Counted from the first letter of the stretch, positions 20,516-28,956 are shown. The stretch: DNA of 64,000 bases from CALDTK01 sp965215115 (GCA_965215115.1 OZ244050.1:992001-1056000); one strand, 5' to 3'. Notes: generated from the sequence alone by a model not told the origin. Translations and numbers: made by a program.

Positions 20516-21343
20516 TTAATCCCCAATCCCCCCGACGTACTCCTCGATGGCGTTCACGTCCCTCGCGGACGCTGCCCCGTCGAAGCCGCCGATGTGCTCG
20601 TAGCCGACCTCACGCTCGTACATATGCAACAGCGGGCGCGACAGCGGCGCGTAGCTCCAGTGCCATCGCTCCTCCTCGTAGCCGGTGCGACCGCGGGCCT
20701 TGCTGGTGTACGGCTGGAAGAATCCGTAGTCCGCGGCGTGGGCCTGGAGCCAGGCGTACTCTTCGGCGCCCCGGCCCGTGGTCCAGTAGGCGGGCTCCAG
20801 TTCGTTGAGGTCGAGGTCGGTGCCCCAGTGGTGGCGGCTCGTGCCGGGCATCGAGGAGTAGAGCAGGATCATGCGGGCCTTGGCGCTGTCGGACAGGTCG
20901 GCCGTGCCGAGGTTGACGCCGTTGCTGAGGGTACGCTCCCCGCGCCATTTCGCGCCCCAGATCTGGGCCTGTCGGTCGAAGTTGCGCGTCGCGGACACGA
21001 CCTGGAAGGTGACCCCGTCGGCCGCGGCGGCGGCGATCATGCGGGTGACGGCGTCGGCGGTGGCGCGGCGCAGGAGGTAGGTCTGGTCGCCGTCGGTGAG
21101 GCCGGCGGGTAGGGCCACGAAGTTGGAATCCTCGGCGGGGTCGAGGCGCCCGGTGAGGATGGCCACGCGGGCGGCGGCGTCGGTGGGCATCCAGGCCGGG
21201 TCCATGGTGTCGGCGGGGGTGGCGGGCGGGAGCCGGGGCGTCATACCGTCGCTATCGACTTTGGCGGCGGTTCCGGCGGTCGGTTGCGAGTGGCAGGCCG
21301 CGGCCAGGCAGAGGGTCAAAGCCAGGAGTAGGGAGCGCATCAT
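20516..21343 (-). CDS. VanY-type D-alanyl-D-alanine carboxypeptidase (M15), lipoprotein
   Basis: A 275-aa lipoprotein (signal ending CLAAAC, Cys17 likely lipidated) with an M15B peptidase domain. Zinc and catalytic motifs are visible: SRHHWGTDLDL (SxHxxGxAxD type) near residue 165 and EERWHWSY (ExxWH) near residue 220, preceded by VVSATRNFDRQAQIW. It probably trims the terminal D-Ala of peptidoglycan stem peptides in the periplasm. A TACGTTTA -7 box (21350-21357) stands 6 bp before the ATG. Confidence 0.9.
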   Translation of the reverse strand: MMRSLLLALTLCLAAACHSQPTAGTAAKVDSDGMTPRLPPATPADTMDPAWMPTDAAARVAILTGRLDPAEDSNFVALPAGLTDGDQTYLLRRATADAVTRMIAAAAADGVTFQVVSATRNFDRQAQIWGAKWRGERTLSNGVNLGTADLSDSAKARMILLYSSMPGTSRHHWGTDLDLNELEPAYWTTGRGAEEYAWLQAHAADYGFFQPYTSKARGRTGYEEERWHWSYAPLSRPLLHMYEREVGYEHIGGFDGAASARDVNAIEEYVGGIGD

Positions 21344-21425
21344 ACGGCGTAAACGTACGGTGGCGGCGTTTGACTCGGTCCGCGAGCGCCGCTACTGGCG
21401 CACTCGCGGAGCGAGCCGAACGCGT

Positions 21426-22091
21426 TTACCCCTTCGCCGCCTTCAGGTTGATCACCAGGACGACGTCGTCGTTGATGATGTTGTCCTGCGCGATGCCGGC
21501 GATCGAGCCCGAGCCGTACTTCACGCCCCAGTCGTTGCGGTCGATCTCGAAGGGCGGGGTCGTGGCGGTGATCTCGGCGTCGGTCACCTGGACGTTGGCC
21601 GGGATCGTGATGCTCTTCGAGACGCCCTTCATCTCGAGGTTGCCCGTGAGGCGGTGGGTCGTGGTCGCGTCCCCGGTGACGTTCTCGACGCTCGTGATCG
21701 TGAACTTGGCCTGCGGGTGCTGGTCGACCTGGAAGAAGTCCTCGTTCTTGAGGTGGCCCTCGAGCTTGGACTTCCCGCTGGCCTCGTCGAGGTCGGTGAC
21801 CGTGAGCGAGGTCATGTCGAGGACGAAGTCTCCGGCGGTGATGGCGTCGCCCTGGACGGCGAGGCGGCCCTCGGTAACGTTGATGGTGCCTTTGTGGTCA
21901 CCGCCGACGAGCTTGGAGCCGGTCCACATCACCATGGACTCGGCGGGGCTGATGTTGTAGACGCTGGCCTGGCCGACGGGGGCGGCACCTTCGACGGCGT
22001 CGGTGGCGTCGACTTCGACGCCTTCGGCGCCGCCGCAGGCGACGGCGAGCAGGGAGCCTGCGAACAGGAGGGGGAGGATGTTACGGTTCAT
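21426..22091 (-). CDS. YceI-family lipoprotein
   Basis: A 221-aa YceI/polyisoprenoid-binding-type protein. The signal ends LLAVACGG with a lipidation Cys. The lipocalin-like YceI domain begins VYNISPAESMVMWTGSK and includes TINVTEGRLAVQGDAI, EGHLKNEDFFQVDQHPQAKF and DFGVKY-like FEIDRNDWGVKYGSG. YceI proteins bind isoprenoid-like ligands; in Bacteroidota this member probably sits in the periplasm. An AT-rich promoter region (22100-22150) separates it from the MerR gene. Confidence 0.9.
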   Translation of the reverse strand: MNRNILPLLFAGSLLAVACGGAEGVEVDATDAVEGAAPVGQASVYNISPAESMVMWTGSKLVGGDHKGTINVTEGRLAVQGDAITAGDFVLDMTSLTVTDLDEASGKSKLEGHLKNEDFFQVDQHPQAKFTITSVENVTGDATTTHRLTGNLEMKGVSKSITIPANVQVTDAEITATTPPFEIDRNDWGVKYGSGSIAGIAQDNIINDDVVLVINLKAAKG

Positions 22092-22224
22092 GAGAAGTGG
22101 GTTGTCGTTTGAGAATTAGATGTAGATACATCTAATTCGGATATTGGTTGTCCTGAGTGCGAAGGTGGGGTGAAATTTTGGTTAGGGTAAGGGTCGTGCG
22201 GTGGTGCCGTACGCGATGGTAGCT

Positions 22225-23166
22225 TTACGCAAACACCGCATGGGCCAGACGCACGGCCCTTGGCGCACGGAGCGTGCGCTCCTCCAGCCACCGCTCGATC
22301 ATCGTCATCGTGTCCTGCATGCTGCGCAGGATGTGGGTCTGAGCGTCGGGCTCCCAGTCCTGGGCCACGGCCTGGTAGCCACTGAGCAGGAGCTTGGCCT
22401 TGGGGCTCGCGGCACGGACCTGCGCCACGTAGTCGTCGAGGTGGCCGCCGGTGAAGGTCTCGGTCACCATCGTGAAGAGGAGTTCCGGATCGACGATCGC
22501 GCAGGCGTCCTCGAGGTCGGCCACGCTCACGTCGCGGCCGAGGTAGTAGGTGCGGTAGCCGCGTTTGCGCGCGAGGTAGTTGAGCAGCAGCAGGCTCATC
22601 TCCTGGCCTTCGCCCTTCGGCAAGAACAGCAACAGCGTGGGCGCGGAGGCGTCGGTGACGACCTCGAGCGCGTCGGTGGCCACGAGCAACTTGCGGCGGA
22701 TGAGCCCGGAGGTGAACGCCTCCTGCACGGGCTTGATCGACCCGGTGAGCCACAGCACACCGAGCTTCTCGAGGAACGGGAACACCACCGTCATCATCGT
22801 CTGCTCGAAGCCGAGCTGCCCGACGTTGAGCTCGAAGAGGTGGTCGAAGCGCGCCTCGTCCATCTCGAGCATCGAGAGCGTCATCGCGTCGAGGACCGTG
22901 TCGTGCTCCTGGTTGTCGAGCGTGATCTCGGCCACGCGGCGCGACAGCTCGCGGGTGTCGAGTTCGGCGATCTGCGAGATGCGGGTCCCGTGGCGGTTGA
23001 GGACCACGACGTTGAGCAGGTGCCGCAGGTCGTCGTCGTCGTAGTAGCGGGTGTTGTTCTCGGTACGCTTGGGCTCGAGGACCCCGTAGCGCTGCTCCCA
23101 CATGCGCAAGGTCGGCGCTCGGATGCCGGAGAGCTTGGCGAGGTCGCCGATGGAGTAGATGGCCAA
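22225..23166 (-). CDS. MerR-type regulator with a B12-binding-like domain
   Basis: About 314 aa. The N-terminal MerR helix-turn-helix (IYSIGDLAKLSGIRAPTLRMWEQRYG) is followed by a four-helix and a Rossmann-like C-terminal domain as in CarH/LitR light sensors. The cobalamin ligands appear lost: where CarH-type proteins have EH the sequence reads PVQEAFTSGLIRRKL, and no DxHxxG loop is visible near LLFLPKGEGQEMSLL. It may therefore be a non-photoactive regulator, as in many Bacteroidota. The start is probably TTG 23166, because the reading frame upstream is not conserved in character. Confidence 0.8.
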   Translation of the reverse strand: MAIYSIGDLAKLSGIRAPTLRMWEQRYGVLEPKRTENNTRYYDDDDLRHLLNVVVLNRHGTRISQIAELDTRELSRRVAEITLDNQEHDTVLDAMTLSMLEMDEARFDHLFELNVGQLGFEQTMMTVVFPFLEKLGVLWLTGSIKPVQEAFTSGLIRRKLLVATDALEVVTDASAPTLLLFLPKGEGQEMSLLLLNYLARKRGYRTYYLGRDVSVADLEDACAIVDPELLFTMVTETFTGGHLDDYVAQVRAASPKAKLLLSGYQAVAQDWEPDAQTHILRSMQDTMTMIERWLEERTLRAPRAVRLAHAVFA

Positions 23167-23397
23167 TGCGGGAGCTTTGCGACGGGAGGGAGTGCCGTTC
23201 AGGAGCCCGAACGGCCGCGGGGGCGGGATAGTTGCCGGGGGGCGAGCGGCGGACGGGCCGCAGGTTTTGGCGTAAGCTAGACAACAACACACTAAAAGCG
23301 GCGCGTTTTTGGCATACCATTGCCCCCTAAGCTCCGTTGTTGCAGCGCCACGTCCCTCCGGGCTGGTCGTGTTCCCTCGTCAAATCCGTGTCCCCCC

Positions 23398-24225
23398 GTG
23401 CGAAAGCTCCTTTCCATCGTCTGTCTCGTCGTCATGAGTACCGCCGCGCGGGCGCAGGAGGGCTTCGAGCTCGGGGGCTTCGTGGGGGCCGGGCACTACT
23501 TCGGCGACTTGAACACGGACTTCTCGCTCGACGACCCCGGGATCACGGCCGGGGCGATGGCGCGCTACAACTTCTCGAACCGCTGGTCCGTGCGCCTCGG
23601 CGGGGCCTACTCCCGGGTGTCGGCCTCGGACGCGGACTCGCGCAACATCTACGAGCGCGCGCGCAACCTCGACTTCCGCAGCCGGGTCTTCGACGGGGCC
23701 CTGGGGCTGGAGTTTAACTTCCTCCAGTACGACCACGGGAGCCGCGACCGCAACTGGACGCCGTACCTATTCGGCGGCCTGGCGATCTCGAACTTCCAGC
23801 CCCAGGCCGAGCTCGACGGGACCTACGTCAACCTGCGCGACTACGGCACCGAGGGCCAGGACCTCGGCAGCGAGTACTACAACACCTCCCTCGGGATCGA
23901 CTACGGCATCGGGCTCAAGCTCGACCTGAGCTTCGAGTGGAGCCTCAACTTCGAGCTCAACGCCCGGCAGCTGTTCACCGACTACCTCGACGACGTGTCG
24001 GGCACCTACCCGGACCGGGAGGACCTGCTCGACCTCCGCGGCGAGGACGCGGTGCTGCTGTCCGACCCCTCGATCCTGATCGAGGGCGTCAATGATCGCA
24101 AGCTCGGTCTGACGGGTCGCCAGCGCGGCAATCCCTCGGACAACGACCAGTACGCGACGATCAAGATCGGGCTGTTCTACTACTTCGGGGATCTGAAGTG
24201 CCCGGAGTGGGGCGGGCGGAAATAG
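23398..24225 (+). CDS. DUF6089 outer-membrane beta-barrel protein
   Basis: A 275-aa barrel protein with a signal peptide (VRKLLSIVCLVVMSTAARA-QEG). The mature start ELGGFVGAGHYFGDLNTDF is the hallmark of DUF6089 proteins, and YLFGGLAISNFQPQA and TIKIGLFYYFGDLKCP are typical later strands. Related proteins occur near gliding/type IX secretion genes in Bacteroidota, but this neighbourhood does not help. GTG 23398 starts directly at the signal peptide and is preferred to the upstream in-frame ATG. Confidence 0.8.
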   Translation: MRKLLSIVCLVVMSTAARAQEGFELGGFVGAGHYFGDLNTDFSLDDPGITAGAMARYNFSNRWSVRLGGAYSRVSASDADSRNIYERARNLDFRSRVFDGALGLEFNFLQYDHGSRDRNWTPYLFGGLAISNFQPQAELDGTYVNLRDYGTEGQDLGSEYYNTSLGIDYGIGLKLDLSFEWSLNFELNARQLFTDYLDDVSGTYPDREDLLDLRGEDAVLLSDPSILIEGVNDRKLGLTGRQRGNPSDNDQYATIKIGLFYYFGDLKCPEWGGRK

Positions 24226-24297
24226 TCCCCCCTAACCCCCGAGCGGGCAGCTGCCGCGCTCTTTACCTAAACTCAAGGAGCTTGTGCTATCATCGAG

Positions 24298-24331
24298 AGC
24301 GCCCCTCCGGGCCTGGGCTGGGAGGGGCGCT
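24298..24331. terminator. Palindrome between convergent genes
   Basis: Perfect 11-bp arms AGCGCCCCTCC and GGAGGGGCGCT around a 12-nt loop, between the DUF6089 gene (+) and the DUF2853 gene (-). There is no T-tract on either side; a bidirectional terminator is likely. Confidence 0.65.
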
Positions 24332-24347
24332 GTAGGTTGGGTGGTGC

Positions 24348-24383
24348 GCCTTTCGGCAAAACGCGTGGGCCTTTCGGCAAAAC
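24348..24383 (-). repeat. Two adjacent GTTTT micro-hairpins
   Basis: Two copies of the GCC-GAAA-GGC form (24348-24362 and 24369-24383) separated by six bases, just past the DUF2853 stop codon. This is the closest head-to-tail pair in the window. Confidence 0.85.
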
Positions 24384-24386
24384 GTC

Positions 24387-24728
24387 TTACGCGTAGGCGG
24401 CCTCGAGGCCGAGTTTCTTCGTGAGCACGTAGTAGAACACGATGCGGAGTTTGCCGCGCGAGCCTTTGTACTGTTCGCAGACCTCCTGGATGGCCTGGTC
24501 GGCGGCGGCTTCGTCGGTGAGGCCGTGCTTCTTCATGAGGAACTTCTCCTTGACGGTCTGGAGTTCGTCCTTGCTGGAGCAGCTCACGGTGCTGGCGTCG
24601 GCGTTGTAGAGGCTCGGGCCGAGGCCTTTGCCGACTTTGCGGAGGAGGTCCTCGTCGGTGACGTGGCCGGTGAAGTGCTTCTCGAGGTGGTCGGTCGCCT
24701 TGGCGATGACGTCATCAAATTTAGCCAT
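24387..24728 (-). CDS. DUF2853 family protein
   Basis: A 113-aa soluble, helical protein matching DUF2853: MAKFDDVIAKATDHLEKHFT at the start, SSKDELQTVKEKFLMKKHGL in the middle and RIVFYYVLTKKLGLEAAYA at the end. Function unknown; it is widespread in Bacteroidota and Alphaproteobacteria. A TACCTTCC -7 box lies at 24771-24778 on the same strand. Confidence 0.88.
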   Translation of the reverse strand: MAKFDDVIAKATDHLEKHFTGHVTDEDLLRKVGKGLGPSLYNADASTVSCSSKDELQTVKEKFLMKKHGLTDEAAADQAIQEVCEQYKGSRGKLRIVFYYVLTKKLGLEAAYA

Positions 24729-24920
24729 GTGCTGTAGGGATTTGGGTGTTGGTGAAGTGGTTGAACCGGGGGAAGGTAACTATATCTGGGTATAGTTGGG
24801 GATTGGGTGTGTGAGATGGTCTGCCGTGTTGGTGGACTGGTCCGGGGTCCTTGTTGTATAGGTGGGTTTGGATTTGTGGGGGACTTTGGGGTCTTGGTTT
24901 GCTCGTTGTTTGCGGTTGGC

Positions 24921-25053
24921 CCCCGGGCAACTCGTGGTTGGACTCCGCTGGGGTCCCGTACGTCTCGTCTCACGTCCTGCCGTGCGTACTCATCGTGCGC
25001 GCCCGTCGAGCGCCCGACGACCCCAGCGGGGTCGAACCACGAGTAACCCGGGG
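24921..25053. repeat. Inverted repeat with GGTTSGAC arms
   Basis: Arms CCCCGGGCAACTCGTGGTT and AACCACGAGTAACCCGGGG are imperfectly complementary, and each continues into a small hairpin (GACCCC-GCT-GGGGTC type). The design recalls the TTCGA-bulge family but the outer pairing runs between the arms. The surrounding stretch 24729-25255 has no convincing gene. Confidence 0.7.
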
Positions 25054-25255
25054 TCGAACAAGTCCGACTAAAGCAAGTGACACCGCTCGATTTTCCTTAC
25101 TGTTCTCACCAACCTGCCGGCTACGACCCCGGGCACACGAAAGACGAGCACGCCCCCCGCCCCCCCCCCAAGCTCGAACGCCAGGCCAATCCACCCCCCC
25201 GAGGCAACGCATGCGCACAAAACTCCCGTACTTGCAGCAACGCAACACCCGACTC

Positions 25256-25927
25256 ATGAAGCACCTCCTCCTCGCCCTGCCGATCCTCGCGCTCGGCGCC
25301 TGTATCGGTACCGACTTCATCGACGATAGCGTCCCGCGCGAGTTGCGCATCGCCGCCCTCCCCGACACCATCGCCTTCGGGGACACCGTCGACCTGGTCG
25401 CTACCTACTTCAACGAGGTCGGCGTCGAGGAGCGCGTCGATATCCTCTGGACGAGCGCCGATGCGGCCGTGTTCCGCGTCACTCCCCGGGGGCGGGGCGT
25501 CGCCGTCGCCACGGGAGCGACCACCCTCCGCGCCGAGGCCACCGTGGCCGGGCAATCCGTGACGGAGGAGACGCGCGTCGTCGTCGGCAAGGAGACCGTC
25601 AAGACGGTCCAGAGCCGCCGAGGGATCATCAAGACCACGAGCACCTACCAACTCACGGGCGGCTTCACGGTCACGCAGACCGGCGCCAATCTCCTCGTCG
25701 AGGTCGCGGCCGACTACCGGGCCAGCACGACCCTCCCCGGACTCTACCTCTACCTCACCAACAATCCGAGCACCACCGCCGGCGCCCGCGAGATTCAAAA
25801 GGTGCAGACCTTCTCCGGGGCACACACCTACCTCATCGAAAACGCCCAGCTCGGCGACTACTCCCACCTCCTTTACTTCTGCAAACCTTTCAGCGTGAAG
25901 GTGGGCGACGGCAAAATCGAAGAATGA
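25256..25927 (+). CDS. DM13-domain lipoprotein
   Basis: About 223 aa. The lipoprotein signal MKHLLLALPILALGAC gives Cys16 as the lipidation site. Residues about 25-110 look like a bacterial Ig-like domain (PDTIAFGDTVDLVATYFNE). The C-terminal DM13 domain reads GGFTVTQTGANLLVEVAADY, LPGLYLYLTN, GAHTYLIENAQLGDY and YFCKPFSVKVGDGKI, with the typical late Cys. DM13 domains are predicted electron-transfer or adhesion modules. Its stop overlaps the next start codon (ATGATGA), indicating an operon. Confidence 0.8.
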   Translation: MKHLLLALPILALGACIGTDFIDDSVPRELRIAALPDTIAFGDTVDLVATYFNEVGVEERVDILWTSADAAVFRVTPRGRGVAVATGATTLRAEATVAGQSVTEETRVVVGKETVKTVQSRRGIIKTTSTYQLTGGFTVTQTGANLLVEVAADYRASTTLPGLYLYLTNNPSTTAGAREIQKVQTFSGAHTYLIENAQLGDYSHLLYFCKPFSVKVGDGKIEE

Positions 25928-26805
25928 TGACGACCCGCAACGCACTCCTCGGCCTCGTCTTCGTCCTGGTGCTGCCGGTTTTGGCGAAAGCCGGCGGACC
26001 GTGGCCCCAGGGCAGGGGCAAGGCCTACGTCAAGCTCTCCGAGTGGTGGCTGCGCTACGACCGCCACTACACCGACGAGGGCCGCACCGACCCGAACCTC
26101 ACCACCGGCGTCTACAACACCTTCCTGTACGGCTCCTTCGGGCTCACCGATCGGCTCACGGGCATCGTCAACGCGAATGTCTTCGGGCGCAACGTGGTCA
26201 ACCGCCTGCAGTCGAGCGTCTCGAACGAGATCCTCGTCCCCGGCGCGGCCCTCAACGGCCTCGGCGACATCGACCTCGCCCTGAAGTACACCCTCACGGA
26301 GCCCGGGGCCGCATGGCCGCTCTCGGCTACCCTCCTGCTCGGCCTCCCCACCGGACAGGACGTGGGCGGCGAACTTAACAACCTCCAGACCGGCGACGGA
26401 GAGTTCAACCAACTCTTGCGCTTCGACGCGGCGCACGGCTTCGGCGTCGGCGAGGGGTCATCGGCGTACGTGGCGGCCTACGCCGGGGTCAACCATCGCA
26501 CGGGTGGCTTCAGCGACGAGTTCCGCGGCGGCCTGGAGGCGGGCATCAATCTGCTTTCGCGAAAACTGTGGCTCATCTCGCGCCTCGACGTGGTGGAGAG
26601 CTTCCAGAACGGCGAGTCGGCCTCGACCTTCACGGGCTCGGGCATCTTCTCGAACGACGCCGAGTTCACGAGCATCGGCCTGGAGGCGAACTACTACCTC
26701 ACGCCGCGGCTCGGGGTCTCGGTCGGGGCCGCGGGCGCCGTGCGGGGACAATTAATTGCCGCGGCGCCGAGCTACTCGGTGGGGGCGTTTCTGGACCTGA
26801 AGTAG
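25924..26805 (+). CDS. Outer-membrane beta-barrel protein
   Basis: A 293-aa predicted barrel. The signal peptide ends VLPVLAKA-GGPWPQG; VLAKA is encoded by a micro-hairpin at 25978. The mature part has a WPQGRGKAYVKLSEWWLRYD start, LYGSFGLTDRLTGIVNANVF, and alternating strands ending in YSVGAFLDLK, similar to the transporter-like barrels of the MetA-pathway/OMPP1 type. The ligand is unknown. Co-translation with the DM13 lipoprotein suggests a joint cell-surface function. Confidence 0.7.
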   Translation: MMTTRNALLGLVFVLVLPVLAKAGGPWPQGRGKAYVKLSEWWLRYDRHYTDEGRTDPNLTTGVYNTFLYGSFGLTDRLTGIVNANVFGRNVVNRLQSSVSNEILVPGAALNGLGDIDLALKYTLTEPGAAWPLSATLLLGLPTGQDVGGELNNLQTGDGEFNQLLRFDAAHGFGVGEGSSAYVAAYAGVNHRTGGFSDEFRGGLEAGINLLSRKLWLISRLDVVESFQNGESASTFTGSGIFSNDAEFTSIGLEANYYLTPRLGVSVGAAGAVRGQLIAAAPSYSVGAFLDLK

Positions 26806-26829
26806 CGCGCCGGGACATCGGTGCCGCCG

Positions 26830-26837
26830 TACCTTCC
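26830..26837 (+). promoter_or_regulatory. -7 box 4 bp before an antitoxin start codon
   Basis: TACCTTCC ends four bases before ATG 26842. Transcription would begin at or within a few bases of the start codon. Confidence 0.55.
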
Positions 26838-26841
26838 CGGC

Positions 26842-27201
26842 ATGACCACCGCCGAACTCAAGCTCACCCTCATCGAGCAGATCGCCCGCACCGACGACCG
26901 GCTGACGTTGCGCACCCTGCACGACGTACTCGCGCCAGGGCCTTACTCCGTGCCTGAACCCGGGCCGCCATCGATGGTCCGCGAGGACGCGAGGCCGCCG
27001 GCCGACGAGATAGACTGGGAGGTCGATCACGACGAACTCGTCGACGACGACGAGGTGATCGGCGTACGCCCGGACGGCTCGCGCGTTACGGCGGGTGAGG
27101 CGGTAGCGGGCTGGGACGCGGATGTGGCTGAGGTCTTGGCGGGTGGGGGCAAGTCGGCTGAGGAAGTCTACCAGAAGTGGGCGCAGCGCGCGCGACAGTG
27201 A
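26842..27201 (+). CDS. Antitoxin-like protein of a RelE/ParE module (copy 1)
   Basis: A 119-aa acidic protein with a helical N-terminus (ELKLTLIEQIARTDDRLTLRTLHDVL) and a conserved C-terminal part, DDDEVIGVRPDGSRVTAGEAV and DADVAEVLAGGGKSAEE. The second copy at 30416 shares exactly these blocks (DDEVIGTRPDGSPVTAG, DEDVAEVLAGGG). It overlaps the toxin gene (GTGA). The antitoxin role is inferred from order, overlap and small size. Confidence 0.75.
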   Translation: MTTAELKLTLIEQIARTDDRLTLRTLHDVLAPGPYSVPEPGPPSMVREDARPPADEIDWEVDHDELVDDDEVIGVRPDGSRVTAGEAVAGWDADVAEVLAGGGKSAEEVYQKWAQRARQ

Positions 27202-27527
27202 GCTTGATCGTCGACATATCCGACCGGGCTGATGCGAGCTTAGATGACATCGCGGCCTACATCGAGCTCAAGACGGGATTCCCGCGACGGGCCGCGCGCT
27301 TTGTCGCGAAACTGGCCGACAAGGCTCGGTCGCTCGGCCCCGTCGCGCCGACGCTGCGCGTCTTCTACGTCTCGCCCCTCACCGACTACCGCTACCGCCA
27401 GATCACGCACCGCGGCTACCGTATCGTTTATACCATTCAGGCCGAGCGCGTCATCGTGGTCGACTTCTTCCACGGCGCGCGGACGTTGGGGAGCCTGAAG
27501 CGCAGCCTGCGGGGCTTCACCGCTTAG
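27198..27527 (+). CDS. RelE/ParE-family toxin (copy 1)
   Basis: A 109-aa RelE/ParE-type protein. The order is typical: an N-terminal strand and helix (SDRADASLDDIAAYIELKTG), then RAARFVAKLADKARSLG, and the C-terminal strand block RYRQITHRGYRIVYTIQAERVIVVDFFHGAR. Members inhibit translation or DNA gyrase. The start is GTG 27198, overlapping the antitoxin stop; a GTG seven codons upstream is less likely. Confidence 0.85.
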   Translation: MSLIVDISDRADASLDDIAAYIELKTGFPRRAARFVAKLADKARSLGPVAPTLRVFYVSPLTDYRYRQITHRGYRIVYTIQAERVIVVDFFHGARTLGSLKRSLRGFTA

Positions 27528-27542
27528 CGATTCGGTTTTGAG

Positions 27543-27557
27543 GCCTTTCGGCAAAAC
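27543..27557 (-). repeat. GTTTT micro-hairpin, intergenic
   Basis: GCC-GAAA-GGC form on the minus strand, 15 bp after the toxin stop codon. Confidence 0.85.
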
Positions 27558-27638
27558 ATCCTTCGCGCTCCATCTTAGCGCCGTGACCGACCTCAGCTCC
27601 TCATCGCCGAACTCGAGCGCCAGCGCGACGCGCTCGAG

Positions 27639-28298
27639 GTGCAGATTCAGGAGTGTATCCTGGAGCGGGACTTCGCGACAGCCGCGCAGCATCAAAATGG
27701 GATAGAGGTTCTCTCAAGTGAGCTTCGGGTACTGGAGCGCCTCGAAGACCCGGACCACGACAAGAAACAACGACTGCGGCGAGCTCCCGAGCGAATGCAA
27801 GTGTTCCTCGATAATTATCTTAGGAAAAAAGGCCTGAGCGAAGAGCAGACGCGAGAGTGGCGCAAGGAACTCGAGGAGCGCCTCCGGATCGGCGGTCAAG
27901 CGAAGCTGGCCGAGCTCGAGGCCAAGCCAAGGCACTTCCACCTCGACGGCGACGAGGTCTGGACACGCTTGGAGCAGCTACTCGAGGGCGCCTTCGCAGA
28001 ATTTTCGATTGCCTTTGCCTCGGAAGACGGCAATGTCACCGTACGTATGTACCGCCGGGCTGCCGAGGTCTGCATCTCGATCGCGACGGACAGGCCATAC
28101 GAGTTGGACAGGTTCCTTTCTCGGGAGGGCCTGTACGAATTCAGAGCGATGGGCTTTCGTGTCGAAGCCGGAGCAGCTAGTAAGACGGTAAGCGCATTAG
28201 AAGAAGCCGAAGCCTACCAAATTTTGACTATTTTGGCAAGAATTATTTACGACGTATTTCGTTTGCCGGGGAATACGCACGGTGAGCTGAGACATTAA
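27639..28298 (+). CDS. Hypothetical protein with a coiled-coil start
   Basis: A 219-aa protein not recognised. The first part is helical and charged (RLEDPDHDKKQRLRRAPERM; EEQTREWRKELEERLRIGGQ); a mixed alpha/beta part follows (FSIAFASEDGNVTVRMYRRA; CISIATDRPYELDRFL). The frame is open upstream back to a stop at 27576 and encodes LLIAELERQRDALE, a natural extension of the coiled coil, but without a start codon; GTG 27582 lies in another frame, so a one-base change near 27592 may have broken the start. GC content is visibly lower than in neighbouring genes, suggesting transfer. Confidence 0.55.
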   Translation: MQIQECILERDFATAAQHQNGIEVLSSELRVLERLEDPDHDKKQRLRRAPERMQVFLDNYLRKKGLSEEQTREWRKELEERLRIGGQAKLAELEAKPRHFHLDGDEVWTRLEQLLEGAFAEFSIAFASEDGNVTVRMYRRAAEVCISIATDRPYELDRFLSREGLYEFRAMGFRVEAGAASKTVSALEEAEAYQILTILARIIYDVFRLPGNTHGELRH

Positions 28299-28359
28299 TT
28301 ATCCCCGCCGCCACCCCGCCAATAGTCCAACGCTGTAATAAAATAGGTGCGATGGCATG

Positions 28360-28956
28360 CTACTGCTCATAATCGACAATAGGCTGCCCTGCACACTTAA
28401 AGGAGCCCGTGCGATGATATATAGTGAGCTCGACGGTATCGTAAGCCCCCCAGGCGTTTCGCTTTGCCAGCAGAACGCCGCGCATGATATCGGACGCCGC
28501 TAAATTCGGGCTCCCCTGTTGCATCGGGCGAATTTCACCACACCAGTCACTACCCGTGCTAAGCTGGCTCAGTAGGTACAGCGTGAAAGGCTTGGACAGG
28601 TCGAGCACAAGTACGCTGGTATCAGGTTCGGACAGGTCAAGAAAGAGACGATGTCCCCTGTGGGGCGGTCTTTCCGCAATGTACAAAATTGGCACGTGCC
28701 TACGCCGCCAGTAGCGATTCCAATCGGCCTCGTAGGCACCATATTCCTTCGCGATCCGCATAAGTGTATCGTAGGGTGGGCTGCCGGGCTCGAGGATGAT
28801 GTCCGGAAACCGTCGGTCGATGGCGGCCGCGTCTTTGGGAGGTGGGGGGGCCGTGTTCGATGTGCAGGCGTAAATCGTGCTTAAAAATAGGCTCAGTCCG
28901 AATAGGGCTGGCAATAATGAGACCGTCAAACTGTATGCAGGCAAGCAATAATTCAT
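28360..28956 (-). CDS. Hypothetical lipoprotein
   Basis: About 198 aa. The signal has a hydrophobic core SLLPALFGLSLFLSTIYAC with a likely lipidation Cys, then a proline-rich linker TAPPPPKDAAAIDRRFPDII. The rest is mixed alpha/beta with two internal Cys (SDWCGEIRPM; SFKCAGQPIVDY) and no known motif. An alternative ATG is at 28974. Base composition is less GC-rich than the surroundings, like the gene before it, with which it is convergent. Confidence 0.55.
   Translation of the reverse strand: MNYCLPAYSLTVSLLPALFGLSLFLSTIYACTSNTAPPPPKDAAAIDRRFPDIILEPGSPPYDTLMRIAKEYGAYEADWNRYWRRRHVPILYIAERPPHRGHRLFLDLSEPDTSVLVLDLSKPFTLYLLSQLSTGSDWCGEIRPMQQGSPNLAASDIMRGVLLAKRNAWGAYDTVELTIYHRTGSFKCAGQPIVDYEQ

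Noticed and set aside
24298..24331. Member of the TTCGA-bulge family
   Set aside because: Perfect palindrome without the 5-nt bulge; kept as a plain terminator candidate.
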